Assembly (NCBI RefSeq): GCF_000423065.1 | Contig: NZ_AUHG01000010.1 | Coordinates: forward strand, 434,001-498,000 | DNA length: 64,000 nt | DNA from: Christiangramia echinicola DSM 19838 | GTDB taxonomy: Bacteria; Bacteroidota; Bacteroidia; Flavobacteriales; Flavobacteriaceae | Direction of reading: 5' to 3' | Shown here: positions 1 through 8,085 of the stretch, one piece after another | Layout: each line of letters opens with the position of its first letter | How positions within the stretch are numbered: the stretch's first letter is position 1 | Notes under the pieces: generated by a model | The model's input: the letters and a program-made list of their open reading frames with translations, nothing else | Database searches by the model: none | Told to the model about the DNA's origin: nothing | Program-made: the position numbers and the translations under genes

Positions 1-1
1 G

Positions 2-1144
2 GAGCCTTATCGCTATGTCATACTAAGAAAGACGATCCTTTATCCGCAGAAGACTGGAGAATTAAATATAGAGCCGCTAACGCTTTCTATAGCTGTTGAT
101 GTGCCTAGTGAAAGAAGAGACATCTTTGGTAGCAGGATCTACAAAACGGTTAATAAAACCGTTGCTGCAAATAATAAGAAGGTCAATGTTAAGCCATTGC
201 CTGCTGGGAAACCGGTCGATTTTACCGGAGCCGTCGGGAAATTCAATTTCAATGTAACTACCAGTAAGAATGAGTTGAATGCAGGTGAAAGTTTACAGGC
301 TAAAGTTGAGGTTCGTGGAAATGGAAATTTAAAATTATTTGATCTTCCAGAGCTTACAGCGCCTGCTTCTCTAGAGATGTATGATCCAGAAAGAGTTGAG
401 AATGTAAATACAAACCTTCAGGGAATGCAGGGGAGTATTACTCAAACCTATACTGTAGTTCCAACACGTAAAGGTAAATACCCAATACCGGCATTAACTT
501 TTTCGTATTTCGATCCCACAAGCGAAACTTATAAAACCCAGACTTCAGAAGAAATTCTTATTAATGTAAATAACGGTCCGTTAGCAGGCAATGAACCTTC
601 AAGTATGTCTGGTGTGAATAAACAAACCCTGGCAGTAGATGGTAGGCAGTTTAGATTTATCAAACTAAATACAAAGCTGAAGTCTTTAAATAGGGACGAT
701 TTTCTTGGGTCAGCGGCATTTTGGGGAGCCCTTATACTTCCATTAGCTGCAATTCCATTATTTATCTTATTCGGAAAGAAAAGAGAACAAAGAGCCAATG
801 ATGTTAGAGGGAACAGAATTAGAAAAGCAGATAAACTGGCCAGAAAATATCTTTCTGAAGCTAAAAGAAATCTTGGAGATCAGAAGGAATTCTATTTATC
901 GCTGGAGCGGTCTATGCATAATTATCTAAAGGCAAAGCTCAATATACAAACCAGTGAAATGAGTAAAGAAAGAATTGATGCTTTGCTGAGAGAAAAGGGT
1001 GTGGACGACCAAACCAATTCAGACTTTATCTCATTGCTGGAAAGCTGTGAATTCGCAAGATATACTCCTGCATCTTCAGATGCCATGCAACATGATTATG
1101 AAAAGGCCGCAAGTGTAATTTCAACTCTTGACAAACAATTATAA
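2..1144 (+). CDS. batD: BatD (BatD/oxygen-tolerance family), 5'-truncated by the window
   Basis: The frame is open from base 2, so the gene begins before the window. The GTG at 101 is internal: the codons before it read as a continuing beta-rich BatD domain (PYRYVILRKTILYPQ). About 380 residues are visible. They comprise a periplasmic beta-sandwich region, one membrane segment near 700-780 (WGALILPLAAIPLFILF), then a charged cytoplasmic tail rich in K, R and E. The family belongs to the bat operon with MoxR and VWA proteins and is linked to aerotolerance or envelope stress, but its biochemical role is unsettled. batE starts 2 nt after the stop, which supports the assignment. Confidence 0.9.
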   Translation, partial: EPYRYVILRKTILYPQKTGELNIEPLTLSIAVDVPSERRDIFGSRIYKTVNKTVAANNKKVNVKPLPAGKPVDFTGAVGKFNFNVTTSKNELNAGESLQAKVEVRGNGNLKLFDLPELTAPASLEMYDPERVENVNTNLQGMQGSITQTYTVVPTRKGKYPIPALTFSYFDPTSETYKTQTSEEILINVNNGPLAGNEPSSMSGVNKQTLAVDGRQFRFIKLNTKLKSLNRDDFLGSAAFWGALILPLAAIPLFILFGKKREQRANDVRGNRIRKADKLARKYLSEAKRNLGDQKEFYLSLERSMHNYLKAKLNIQTSEMSKERIDALLREKGVDDQTNSDFISLLESCEFARYTPASSDAMQHDYEKAASVISTLDKQL

Positions 1145-1146
1145 GG

Positions 1147-1896
1147 ATGAGAAAGTTGATATACCTTTGTTTTCTACTCTTTAGTTTTGCTGGGTTTTCC
1201 CAGAACGAAGACCTGTTTGAGGAGGCGAATTCTGCATATCAGAGTGGAGATTATCAGAATGCCGTTAATTTCTATGAAGAGATACTGGATAATGGAGAAA
1301 CTTCCGCAGAGTTATATTATAATCTGGGGAATGCACATTATAAAATGAATAATGTAGCCCCCAGCATATATTATTATGAAAAGGCTTTACAGCTGGCTCC
1401 AACAGATGAGGATATAAAAAATAATATAGAATTTGCTCGCAATATGGCGATAGACGATATAGAGGAAGTTGAGCAAACCGGAATAAACCAGTGGTTTAAC
1501 GGGCTAATTTCTACTTATAGTTATTCTACATGGGCTGTTATTGCTATCATCTTTTCCATTCTTTTCGTGGCTCTGTTTCTTTTGTATTATTTTACTTATA
1601 CCTCTTTATATAAGAGAGTTCTATTTACAGGCGCAATGCTTGCAGTTCTACTTTGTGGTCTGTCAGTAATCTTCGCTTTTCAGCAACAATCCTATATTCA
1701 GGAAAATCAATACGCTATTATTTTTGGTGAGGAGGTAGAAGTTCGGGATGAACCAAATCTTCGCGGTGATGCAAGTTTCGAACTGCATGAGGGGACTAAG
1801 GCTAAGGTTTTAGAGGACTACCAGGAATGGGCTAGAATAGAGCTTGCCAACGGAGCTCAAGGATGGGTGAAAAACTCGGCTATCAAGAAGCTATAA
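1147..1896 (+). CDS. batE: BatE, TPR and SH3-domain membrane protein
   Basis: 249 residues. An N-terminal signal segment (residues 1-18, ending FAGFSQ) is followed by TPR repeats at about 22-100 (YQSGDYQNAVNFYEEIL; YYNLGNAHYKMNN). Two membrane helices follow at about 128-152 and 158-178, and a C-terminal bacterial SH3 domain at about 188-249 ends in GWVKNSAIKKL. This is the usual BatE layout in Bacteroidetes. It directly follows batD and is probably co-transcribed with it. It likely acts as a scaffold at the inner membrane with the other Bat proteins; a precise function is not established. Confidence 0.88.
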   Translation: MRKLIYLCFLLFSFAGFSQNEDLFEEANSAYQSGDYQNAVNFYEEILDNGETSAELYYNLGNAHYKMNNVAPSIYYYEKALQLAPTDEDIKNNIEFARNMAIDDIEEVEQTGINQWFNGLISTYSYSTWAVIAIIFSILFVALFLLYYFTYTSLYKRVLFTGAMLAVLLCGLSVIFAFQQQSYIQENQYAIIFGEEVEVRDEPNLRGDASFELHEGTKAKVLEDYQEWARIELANGAQGWVKNSAIKKL

Positions 1897-1973
1897 GGAA
1901 ATTTGATAATAGTTTAACTATTTGGTATCATAAGTCTATTGAGATTTCCCTCTTTTATCTTATTTTTGCCGCC

Positions 1974-2264
1974 GTGAAGAATTTTGCATATATACTTTCT
2001 TTTGTATTTATCAGCTTTCTGTTTACTCCAAGTGTGATCGCTTTAGTAGATAGAACAGTTGACATTTCTATTGCTTATAGTGTCAATGAAGAAGAAAGTT
2101 CTTCAAAGAATCAAATCACTTTTGAATATAATATTGAAGAATTGGATTCTAATTATGAGAGTATCCATTTTCTCCAATTAAGAAAATTAGACGGACATTA
2201 TTATAAAGAGAATCTGTATAATGTATTCCTGTCTGTTACTTCTCCACCACCAAAAAAAGCATAA
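1974..2264 (+). CDS. Small hypothetical exported protein
   Basis: The reading frame is open from 1863 and would overlap batE by 34 nt. A GTG at 1974 gives a cleaner 96-residue protein that begins with a hydrophobic signal-like segment (FAYILSFVFISFLFTPS). The mature part is acidic and hydrophilic, and the protein ends in the proline/lysine run SPPPKKA. I do not recognise the family. It sits between batE and the SulP transporter on the same strand, with a 134-nt gap before the latter. The start is a judgement from the signal peptide, not from a ribosome binding site. Confidence 0.55.
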   Translation: MKNFAYILSFVFISFLFTPSVIALVDRTVDISIAYSVNEEESSSKNQITFEYNIEELDSNYESIHFLQLRKLDGHYYKENLYNVFLSVTSPPPKKA

Positions 2265-2351
2265 ACAATACGCTTTTAAGATTACTCGCTAATCTTCTGT
2301 GTTTATCTGTAAATCTCAGATAGACCACTCATTTATTTTTTCAAATCTAAT

Positions 2352-2381
2352 AACAGGTTCTAAAAAAATATAGAATCCTGT
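2352..2381 (+). promoter_or_regulatory. Hairpin 18 nt upstream of the SulP gene
   Basis: The arms ACAGGTTCTA and TAGAATCCTGT pair over 10 bp with one bulged base and an A/T-rich loop. No T-run follows, so it is not a classic terminator. It may lie in the 5' leader of the SulP transporter. Confidence 0.35.
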
Positions 2382-2398
2382 ATTAATAGTATTGTATT

Positions 2399-3976
2399 AT
2401 GTTCAAACAACTTAATAAAGATTTCCCGGCAAGTATTGTCGTATTTTTTGTAGCTATTCCATTATGTCTTGGAATTGCTTTAGCCAGTGGGGCGCCACTA
2501 TTTTCGGGTTTAATTGCCGGTATAATAGGTGGTATTGTAGTTGGATCTATTAGTGGTTCCAGTCTAGGGGTAAGTGGACCAGCAGCCGGATTAGCTGCTA
2601 TCGTACTAGCCGCTATTACTAATCTGGGTTATGAAAACCTGTTACTTGCCGTTGTTATTGGTGGGGTTATTCAAATTGGTTTTGGCTTTCTAAAAGCCGG
2701 AATTATTGGGTATTATTTTCCTAATAGTGTAATTAAAGGAATGCTTACGGGTATTGGTATCATCATTATCCTGAAACAAATTCCGCACTTTTTTGGATAT
2801 AGTAATGATCCTCAGGGAGATTGGGCATTTTTTCAGGTAGATGGTGAAAACACCTTTTCTGAAATTTTTAATATGTTCAATAACATCAGCCCGGGAGCAA
2901 CTCTTATTGCGATTATTGGTATGACCATCCTTATCTTATGGGAGGCTGTTTTATCTAAAAAAGGTAAATTCTTTAAATTAGTTCAGGGGCCGCTAGTAGC
3001 TGTTGCAGCAGGTATTATTTATTACCTGGTAACAAGGGATTCAGAAACCCTGGCAATATCTCAGAATCACCTGGTAAATGTTCCGGTACCAGATAGTTTC
3101 GATTCGTTTATTGGTCAGTTTACGGTTCCATCTTTTGAAATGATAGGTACCTTACAAATCTGGATCACAGGTTTTACAATTGCCCTGGTAGCCAGTTTAG
3201 AAACACTTCTTTGTGTTGAGGCAACAGATAAACTGGACCCTCACAAAAGAACTACTCCAACCAATAGGGAGTTATTCGCTCAGGGAACCGGTAACGTGAT
3301 GTCTGGATTAATTGGTGGATTACCAATTACTCAGGTGATCGTAAGAAGTTCAGCGAATATTCAATCTGGAGGACAAACAAAAATGGCTGCGATCCTACAC
3401 GGATTCCTGCTATTAATATCTGTGGTGATAATTCCAAATATCCTTAACTACATTCCGCTTTCTGTATTGGCAGCAATCCTATTCTTGGTAGGATATAAAC
3501 TTGCCAAGCCATCTTTGTTCAAAGAAATGTACATCAAGGGATGGAAGCAGTTCGTACCATTCATAATTACCATTGTAGGTATTGTTTTTGGTGATTTGCT
3601 TATAGGAATTGGTCTTGGTCTTGGTGTTGGGATCGTAGTGATCTTAATCAAGTCATACCAGAATTCACACTTCCTTCATATCGAAAACCAGAATAATGGA
3701 AATAAAACCATAAAAATGACGCTTGCTGAAGAGGTAACATTTATCAATAAAGGAGCAATTATCAAGGAGCTTAATAAACTTGAAAGCGATTCTTATTTGA
3801 TCATGGATGTTAGAAAAAGCAGGTACCTGGATAATGATATTATCGAAATTCTGGATGATTTTAAGATAAAAGCCGCAGAGAAGAATATCGATATAGAGGT
3901 GATTTCTGAAAGAGGAACAATTAAGAATCCAGACAGTTACCAGCAATTTTTTGAATTAGAGAAAAAACCAGCTTAA
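2399..3976 (+). CDS. SulP-family anion (probably bicarbonate) transporter
   Basis: 525 residues with about 11-14 membrane helices over residues 10-420. It carries the SulP signature region (ALVASLETLLCVEATDKLDP, then GGLPITQVIVRSSANI). A short STAS-like cytoplasmic domain follows at about 440-525. SulP proteins move sulfate, bicarbonate or other anions. The beta-carbonic anhydrase gene starts 40 nt downstream, which favours bicarbonate uptake (BicA-like) over sulfate; that is inference from context. Marine flavobacteria are known to carry SulP/carbonic anhydrase pairs for anaplerotic CO2 fixation. Confidence 0.88.
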   Translation: MFKQLNKDFPASIVVFFVAIPLCLGIALASGAPLFSGLIAGIIGGIVVGSISGSSLGVSGPAAGLAAIVLAAITNLGYENLLLAVVIGGVIQIGFGFLKAGIIGYYFPNSVIKGMLTGIGIIIILKQIPHFFGYSNDPQGDWAFFQVDGENTFSEIFNMFNNISPGATLIAIIGMTILILWEAVLSKKGKFFKLVQGPLVAVAAGIIYYLVTRDSETLAISQNHLVNVPVPDSFDSFIGQFTVPSFEMIGTLQIWITGFTIALVASLETLLCVEATDKLDPHKRTTPTNRELFAQGTGNVMSGLIGGLPITQVIVRSSANIQSGGQTKMAAILHGFLLLISVVIIPNILNYIPLSVLAAILFLVGYKLAKPSLFKEMYIKGWKQFVPFIITIVGIVFGDLLIGIGLGLGVGIVVILIKSYQNSHFLHIENQNNGNKTIKMTLAEEVTFINKGAIIKELNKLESDSYLIMDVRKSRYLDNDIIEILDDFKIKAAEKNIDIEVISERGTIKNPDSYQQFFELEKKPA

Positions 3977-4016
3977 TTTTAGCTTTAGCAGAATTTATTA
4001 ATTAAAAAATAAAATT

Positions 4017-4640
4017 ATGATAACCGAAATTATAGATAAAAACAAACAAACTCAACTATCTCCAGATGCAGTTCTTAACGACCTGATGGATGGAAATAAG
4101 AGATTTACTGAAAATAAAATGCATGAAAGGGATTATGCAGCTCAAATTGACAAGACAAGCGGAGGGCAATGGCCACAAGCCGTAGTTCTTGGATGTATAG
4201 ATTCTCGTGTTCCTGTAGAAACAATTTTTGATCAGGGAGTGGGGGATATTTTTACAGCCAGAGTAGCTGGTAATTTTGAGAATACCGATATTCTTGGAAG
4301 TATGGAATATTCCTGTAAAGTTGCTGGAAGCAAACTTGTGCTTGTGTTAGGTCACGAGGCTTGTGGAGCAGTTAAAGCAGCCTGTGATGATGTGGAGTTG
4401 GGTAATATCACTCACCTTTTAAGCAATATCAAACCAGCCGTAAAAGCTACTGAAACCGAAGGAGACAGAAATTCAAAAAATGATGCTTTCGTTGCTGGAG
4501 TTGTAGAGAACAACGTAAAGCTTACCATGAACAGGATCAGGGAAAAGAGTCCTATTCTTAAGGAAATGGAAGAAAATGGAGAAATTAAGATCGTGGGAGG
4601 AGTTTATTCTATCTCTACCGGGAAGGTTACTCTACTGTAA
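4017..4640 (+). CDS. Beta-class carbonic anhydrase
   Basis: 207 residues. Zinc ligands are visible at Cys60 (GCIDSRVP), His113 and Cys116 (GHEACGA), with the catalytic Asp62/Arg64 dyad in CIDSR. It interconverts CO2 and bicarbonate. No signal peptide is visible, so it is probably cytoplasmic. It follows the SulP transporter by 40 nt and most likely shares its transcript, forming an inorganic-carbon uptake and conversion pair. A strong hairpin terminator follows at 4681-4711. Confidence 0.94.
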   Translation: MITEIIDKNKQTQLSPDAVLNDLMDGNKRFTENKMHERDYAAQIDKTSGGQWPQAVVLGCIDSRVPVETIFDQGVGDIFTARVAGNFENTDILGSMEYSCKVAGSKLVLVLGHEACGAVKAACDDVELGNITHLLSNIKPAVKATETEGDRNSKNDAFVAGVVENNVKLTMNRIREKSPILKEMEENGEIKIVGGVYSISTGKVTLL

Positions 4641-4680
4641 TTCATTAAATGAGCCGGAATAGGCTATGAAAAAGAGATTT

Positions 4681-4711
4681 AAGGTCTGGAGCATATAATG
4701 TTCCGGACCTT
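4681..4711 (+). terminator. Terminator between carbonic anhydrase and cvpA
   Basis: A 14-bp stem (AAGGTCTGGAGCAT / ATGTTCCGGACCTT, two G-U pairs) with a 3-nt loop is followed by TTTATATT. It lies between convergent genes, abuts the cvpA stop and could serve both strands. Confidence 0.8.
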
Positions 4712-5248
4712 TTATATTAAAGAGACTTGCTCTTCGTCATTACTATTTAAAAGGTCTCTTTCTTTAACCTGTTTTATGATGGAAGGAAGAAGTATTGGAG
4801 CAATACTTTCTACAGGATCATATAAAATAGATTCTTCGAGGCTCTGGTCTTCTACTATCTCGATATGTTCGTTTGTAGCTTTAAAGAACATAATGATCAC
4901 ACTTGCTACAAAAGCAGATTTAATTAGCCCGAATACTCCACCCAGTAATTTATTTACAATACCCAAAGCTGCAAAGGCGGCAACTTTCGTTAGAATTTTA
5001 CCTGCTAATGAAACCAAAACTACGATGATCACAAAAGTGATGGCAAAGCTTATTAGATTAATGTATTGAGTTCTCCATTCTAACTGGGTTGAAAGAAAAT
5101 CTCCCAGGAAATGTGAGAGGTGTATTGCTCCATAAATTCCGGCAATGATCCCAATTAGGGAGGCGACTTCTGCTAGCAAACCTCTAAAAAAGCCGCGAAC
5201 CAAACCATATAGAAGAACGAGACTTAAAATAATATCCACAGTATTCAT
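4712..5248 (-). CDS. cvpA: CvpA-family membrane protein
   Basis: 178 residues with four predicted membrane helices in the N-terminal 150 residues and an early glycine-rich helix (LVLLYGLVRGFFRGLLAEVA), as is typical of CvpA/colicin V production proteins. The acidic C-terminal tail (SNDEEQVSLI) would be cytoplasmic. CvpA is linked to envelope homeostasis, but its molecular role is not established. A TATATTTG -7 box ends 4 nt before the ATG, so the mRNA may be essentially leaderless. Confidence 0.85.
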   Translation of the reverse strand: MNTVDIILSLVLLYGLVRGFFRGLLAEVASLIGIIAGIYGAIHLSHFLGDFLSTQLEWRTQYINLISFAITFVIIVVLVSLAGKILTKVAAFAALGIVNKLLGGVFGLIKSAFVASVIIMFFKATNEHIEIVEDQSLEESILYDPVESIAPILLPSIIKQVKERDLLNSNDEEQVSLI

Positions 5249-5252
5249 AAAT

Positions 5253-5289
5253 CAAATATAATAATTATTAAATCTAGATGGTATCTTTG
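5253..5289. promoter_or_regulatory. Divergent, mirror-placed -7 boxes for cvpA and the 5294 gene
   Basis: On the minus strand TATATTTG occupies 5260-5253, with 4 nt before the cvpA ATG (5248). On the plus strand TATCTTTG occupies 5282-5289, with 4 nt before the ATG at 5294. Both match the Bacteroidetes TAnnTTTG element. No clear -33 TTG is seen for either. Confidence 0.6.
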
Positions 5290-5293
5290 TGAC

Positions 5294-5650
5294 ATGGCAA
5301 GAGATGAACAATTAAAAGATAGATGGGATAGAATTCAGAAGAAACTTTCTGATCAATTTGCAGATGGTGATATCCTGGAGCTGGATGCTATAATTTACCT
5401 GATTGGAGTTCAGGAATTGGGACAACCCCATCGACGATATAAGAAGGATCATAAACTGGATTTGATGCATATTGCAATTTGTACTTTGCTGGAGCCTTAT
5501 GGCTATTATGAATTCGATTTTTTTGATGAAGATGGCTGGCCGCACTTCAAAGTGAAGGAGCAATTGCCTACACTTAAAGCCGGTGAACAATCTGTGTTAA
5601 TGAAAGAGGCAATAGTGCAATATTTTATGGAAAAGGAATATATTTCTTAA
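5294..5650 (+). CDS. Conserved hypothetical protein, 118 aa
   Basis: A soluble-looking protein, rich in charged and aromatic residues, with no signal peptide or membrane segment. Notable stretches are LDAIIYLIGVQELGQPHRRY and a Tyr/Phe/Asp cluster (YGYYEFDFFDEDGWPHF). I do not recognise a named domain. Its stop immediately precedes the ATG of the next gene, so the two are co-transcribed and probably translationally coupled. The TATCTTTG box 4 nt before its ATG suggests a leaderless transcript. Confidence 0.72.
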   Translation: MARDEQLKDRWDRIQKKLSDQFADGDILELDAIIYLIGVQELGQPHRRYKKDHKLDLMHIAICTLLEPYGYYEFDFFDEDGWPHFKVKEQLPTLKAGEQSVLMKEAIVQYFMEKEYIS

Positions 5651-6343
5651 ATGAATTTGTGGCCTGTTATACTTTCATTTCCTCGGGATAGCGGTCCTGT
5701 TTACCAGGAGACTTTATCCGGTAGATTACCTGTGGAGCCGTATAACACGTATAGTAATATCCTGTTTTTATTGATCATTATATACTTTTCCTTGAAGGTA
5801 TATAAGGATTATAAAAATCATAGGTTTTTAGCCTGGAGTCTGCCTGTACTTTTTATGGGATTTATAGGTGGTACTGTATATCATGCTACTCGTAGCCATG
5901 ATATTTGGATGTATATGGACTGGTTACCTATTGTGATCTTATGTTTAGCAGTTTCTGTGTACTATACTATAAAGCTGAAAATGAACCGAAGGAAACGCTT
6001 TATTTTGATCCTTATCATTCTGTTTTTAGTTTTCGGAATACGCCTTATTCCCTGGCCTGAGGCAAGCCAGACTTCTATTGGCTATATTGCCACGGCAGCC
6101 GGATTATTGCTACCTATCATCACTTATTTCTACACCACGAAACTTCATAATTGGGGGTATATACTTCTGGCGTTTCTTAGCTTTGGATTTGCAATTAGTT
6201 TCCGGGTTCTGGATAGGTTTATCTATATTATACCTATGGGAACCCATTGGCTATGGCATGTATTTGGCGCATTATCTGTGTTTTTCCTGATAAAATATAT
6301 CTATAAGGATAAATTACCCGTACCGGCTTTTCAGAAGAAATAG
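5651..6343 (+). CDS. CREST-superfamily (ceramidase-like) membrane protein
   Basis: 230 residues with about seven membrane helices. Conserved positions match the alkaline ceramidase/CREST superfamily: an early Glu/Asn/Ser-Asn motif (EPYNTYSNILFLL), a His after helix 2 (GGTVYHATRSHD), an Asp-Trp-Leu-Pro motif (MDWLPI) and a C-terminal His pair (THWLWHVFG). In characterised members the His and Asp residues bind the catalytic zinc of an amide hydrolase. The substrate is unknown here. Bacteroidetes sphingolipids or N-acyl amino lipids are possible, but that is inference. It starts directly after the stop of the upstream hypothetical gene. Confidence 0.68.
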   Translation: MNLWPVILSFPRDSGPVYQETLSGRLPVEPYNTYSNILFLLIIIYFSLKVYKDYKNHRFLAWSLPVLFMGFIGGTVYHATRSHDIWMYMDWLPIVILCLAVSVYYTIKLKMNRRKRFILILIILFLVFGIRLIPWPEASQTSIGYIATAAGLLLPIITYFYTTKLHNWGYILLAFLSFGFAISFRVLDRFIYIIPMGTHWLWHVFGALSVFFLIKYIYKDKLPVPAFQKK

Positions 6344-6360
6344 GTAAATCTTAATAAGCC

Positions 6361-6380
6361 CCTAAAAGGAGGTGTTTAGG
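6361..6380 (+). terminator. Weak terminator-like hairpin
   Basis: CCTAAA and TTTAGG form a 6-bp stem with an 8-nt loop, followed by a T-rich stretch. It separates the CREST protein gene from pheS. Confidence 0.35.
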
Positions 6381-6392
6381 TTTAAATTTTAT

Positions 6393-6400
6393 TAAATTTG
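6393..6400 (+). promoter_or_regulatory. Putative -7 box of pheS
   Basis: TAAATTTG fits the TAnnTTTG consensus 22 nt before the pheS ATG. No convincing -33 TTG was found at 19-21 nt. Confidence 0.4.
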
Positions 6401-6422
6401 CGCTTCCGAAACGAAATCACCT

Positions 6423-7442
6423 ATGATCGATAAAATAAAAGGACATATCGCTGATGTCGAAAGCTTTAATGCCAAGACAAAGGACGAAATCGAAGCTTTC
6501 CGAATTAAATATCTTGGAAAAAAAGGTATTCTGAATGAGTTTTTTACCGAGTTCAGAAATGTGCCAAATGAAGAAAAGAAAGAGTTCGGCCAGGCTATTA
6601 ACGAATTTAAAAACGCTGCTCAGGATAAAGTGAATGCTTTAAAAGAGGAGTTGGAGAATAGTCAGGAAGAAAAAGGGGTGTATGGTGATCTTTCCAGACC
6701 AGCAGAACCGGTTGAAATAGGTTCTCGTCATCCAATTTCTATCGTAAAAAATCAAATCACAGAGATCTTTTCAAATATTGGTTTCAATGTTTCTGAAGGT
6801 CCTGAGATGGAAGATGACTGGCATAACTTTACGGCGCTTAATTTACCTGAATATCACCCGGCCCGGGATATGCAGGATACATTCTTTATTCAAACAGATC
6901 CAGATATTTTATTGAGAACTCATACATCATCTGTTCAGGTGAGATATATGGAGGAGAATAAACCACCAATTAGAACCATCTCTCCGGGAAGAGTTTTCAG
7001 GAATGAAGCTATTTCAGCAAGGTCACACTGTATCTTTCACCAGGTTGAAGGTTTATATATAGACAAGGATGTTTCGTTTGCAGATATGAAACAAACGATT
7101 TTATACTTCACTGAACAATTATTCGGAAAATCGAAGATTAGATTAAGACCTTCATATTTCCCTTTTACCGAACCTAGTGCAGAGGTGGATGTATACTGGG
7201 GTCTTGAAACTGAAACAGACTACAGGATCACTAAAGGTACCGGTTGGCTTGAGATCATGGGCTGCGGAATGGTAGACCCAAACGTGCTCAGAAATTGCAA
7301 TATAGATCCTCAGGAATACTCTGGATTTGCCTTCGGGATGGGAATTGAAAGAATAGCGATGCTGTTATATCAAATAGAAGACATTCGTATGTTCTATGAG
7401 AACGATATAAGATTCCTTGAGCAATTTAAGTCGGCACTATAA
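6423..7442 (+). CDS. pheS: Phenylalanine-tRNA ligase alpha subunit
   Basis: 339 residues, the usual length. It has an N-terminal coiled-coil tRNA-binding arm (about 1-90) and a class II aminoacyl-tRNA synthetase core. Motif 2 is visible (GRVFRNEAISARSHCIFHQ) as is motif 3 (AFGMGIERIAMLLY). It forms the alpha2beta2 enzyme that charges tRNA-Phe. pheT is not adjacent, which is common in Bacteroidetes. Its TAA stop overlaps the ATG of the next small gene by one base. Confidence 0.97.
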   Translation: MIDKIKGHIADVESFNAKTKDEIEAFRIKYLGKKGILNEFFTEFRNVPNEEKKEFGQAINEFKNAAQDKVNALKEELENSQEEKGVYGDLSRPAEPVEIGSRHPISIVKNQITEIFSNIGFNVSEGPEMEDDWHNFTALNLPEYHPARDMQDTFFIQTDPDILLRTHTSSVQVRYMEENKPPIRTISPGRVFRNEAISARSHCIFHQVEGLYIDKDVSFADMKQTILYFTEQLFGKSKIRLRPSYFPFTEPSAEVDVYWGLETETDYRITKGTGWLEIMGCGMVDPNVLRNCNIDPQEYSGFAFGMGIERIAMLLYQIEDIRMFYENDIRFLEQFKSAL

Positions 7443-7618
7443 TGACTAAATATGGCCTTTTAATTCTTGCGGTAGTAATTATAGGTATAATAATCTACGT
7501 AACTTTTGTAATTGCTCTTATCAAGATCACCTTAGGCCTTATTTTATTAGCGGTGGCTGTGATACTTTTGTGGCTGCTCTGGCTAAAGATCAAAAAGAAA
7601 GCTAAAGATACATTTTGA
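7442..7618 (+). CDS. Small membrane protein, 58 aa
   Basis: The ATG overlaps the last base of the pheS stop (TAATG), and its TGA overlaps the TTG start of the next gene, so the three genes are tightly coupled. The product is two hydrophobic stretches (YGLLILAVVIIGIIIYVTFV; ITLGLILLAVAVILLWLLW) followed by a basic tail (KIKKKAKDTF), consistent with a two-helix inner-membrane protein. The family is not recognised. Hydrophobicity, the overlaps at both ends and the positive-inside tail argue that it is real. Confidence 0.6.
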   Translation: MTKYGLLILAVVIIGIIIYVTFVIALIKITLGLILLAVAVILLWLLWLKIKKKAKDTF

Positions 7619-8010
7619 AAAAAGATATTGAAATACCGGAGGTTAAGGATGTGCATGTAGCTGCAGTGAAAGTCCTGAATGAAGAATTTCAGGCAATGGA
7701 GTGGAATGTTTACCTAATCAATGATTCTGAAGAGGAAATTGATATGGTTTTAATCGTTTCTAAAGGCTTTGATAAGAAGAAGGAAACCTCGTTGATGAGA
7801 CATAAGATTGAGGTACTTCCATCCAAGAATTTCGCTAAGATTGAATATCTGCAGGATGATGTATTGAAGCTGAATAATGAGTTTAAAGTGACTTACTTTG
7901 CCAATAATAAAATGATGGAAAAGACTTTTCTTTTTAAACCCTATACTATAAATGAAACCTTAGGTACTGAAATTCCAATCATTCCTGAAAAAGGAATTTT
8001 AGCGATATAG
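7615..8010 (+). CDS. Conserved hypothetical protein, TTG start, 131 aa
   Basis: The frame opens with TTG AAA AAA at 7615, overlapping the preceding TGA. No better start exists upstream, and the first internal Met lies well into the protein. The product is soluble and beta-rich (MEWNVYLINDSEEEIDMVLIVSKGF) with no signal peptide. I do not recognise the family. Its place at the end of a pheS operon hints at a housekeeping role, but nothing in the sequence defines one. A strong terminator follows at 8032-8060. Confidence 0.7.
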   Translation: MKKDIEIPEVKDVHVAAVKVLNEEFQAMEWNVYLINDSEEEIDMVLIVSKGFDKKKETSLMRHKIEVLPSKNFAKIEYLQDDVLKLNNEFKVTYFANNKMMEKTFLFKPYTINETLGTEIPIIPEKGILAI

Positions 8011-8031
8011 GAATCATTCTATAGAATTAAG

Positions 8032-8060
8032 AAAGCCTCTGGAAATTTCAGAGGCTTTTT
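8032..8060 (+). terminator. Terminator of the pheS operon
   Basis: Arms AAGCCTCTG and CAGAGGCTT (9 bp; the flanking A and T runs extend it) with a short loop, followed by TTTTT. Confidence 0.85.
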
Positions 8061-8085
8061 AAATTCAAGTTGATTTATTCGTAAA

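Noticed and set aside
4698-5069. 123-codon plus-strand frame opposite cvpA.
   Set aside because: It overlaps the terminator and runs opposite a recognised membrane protein; no domain.
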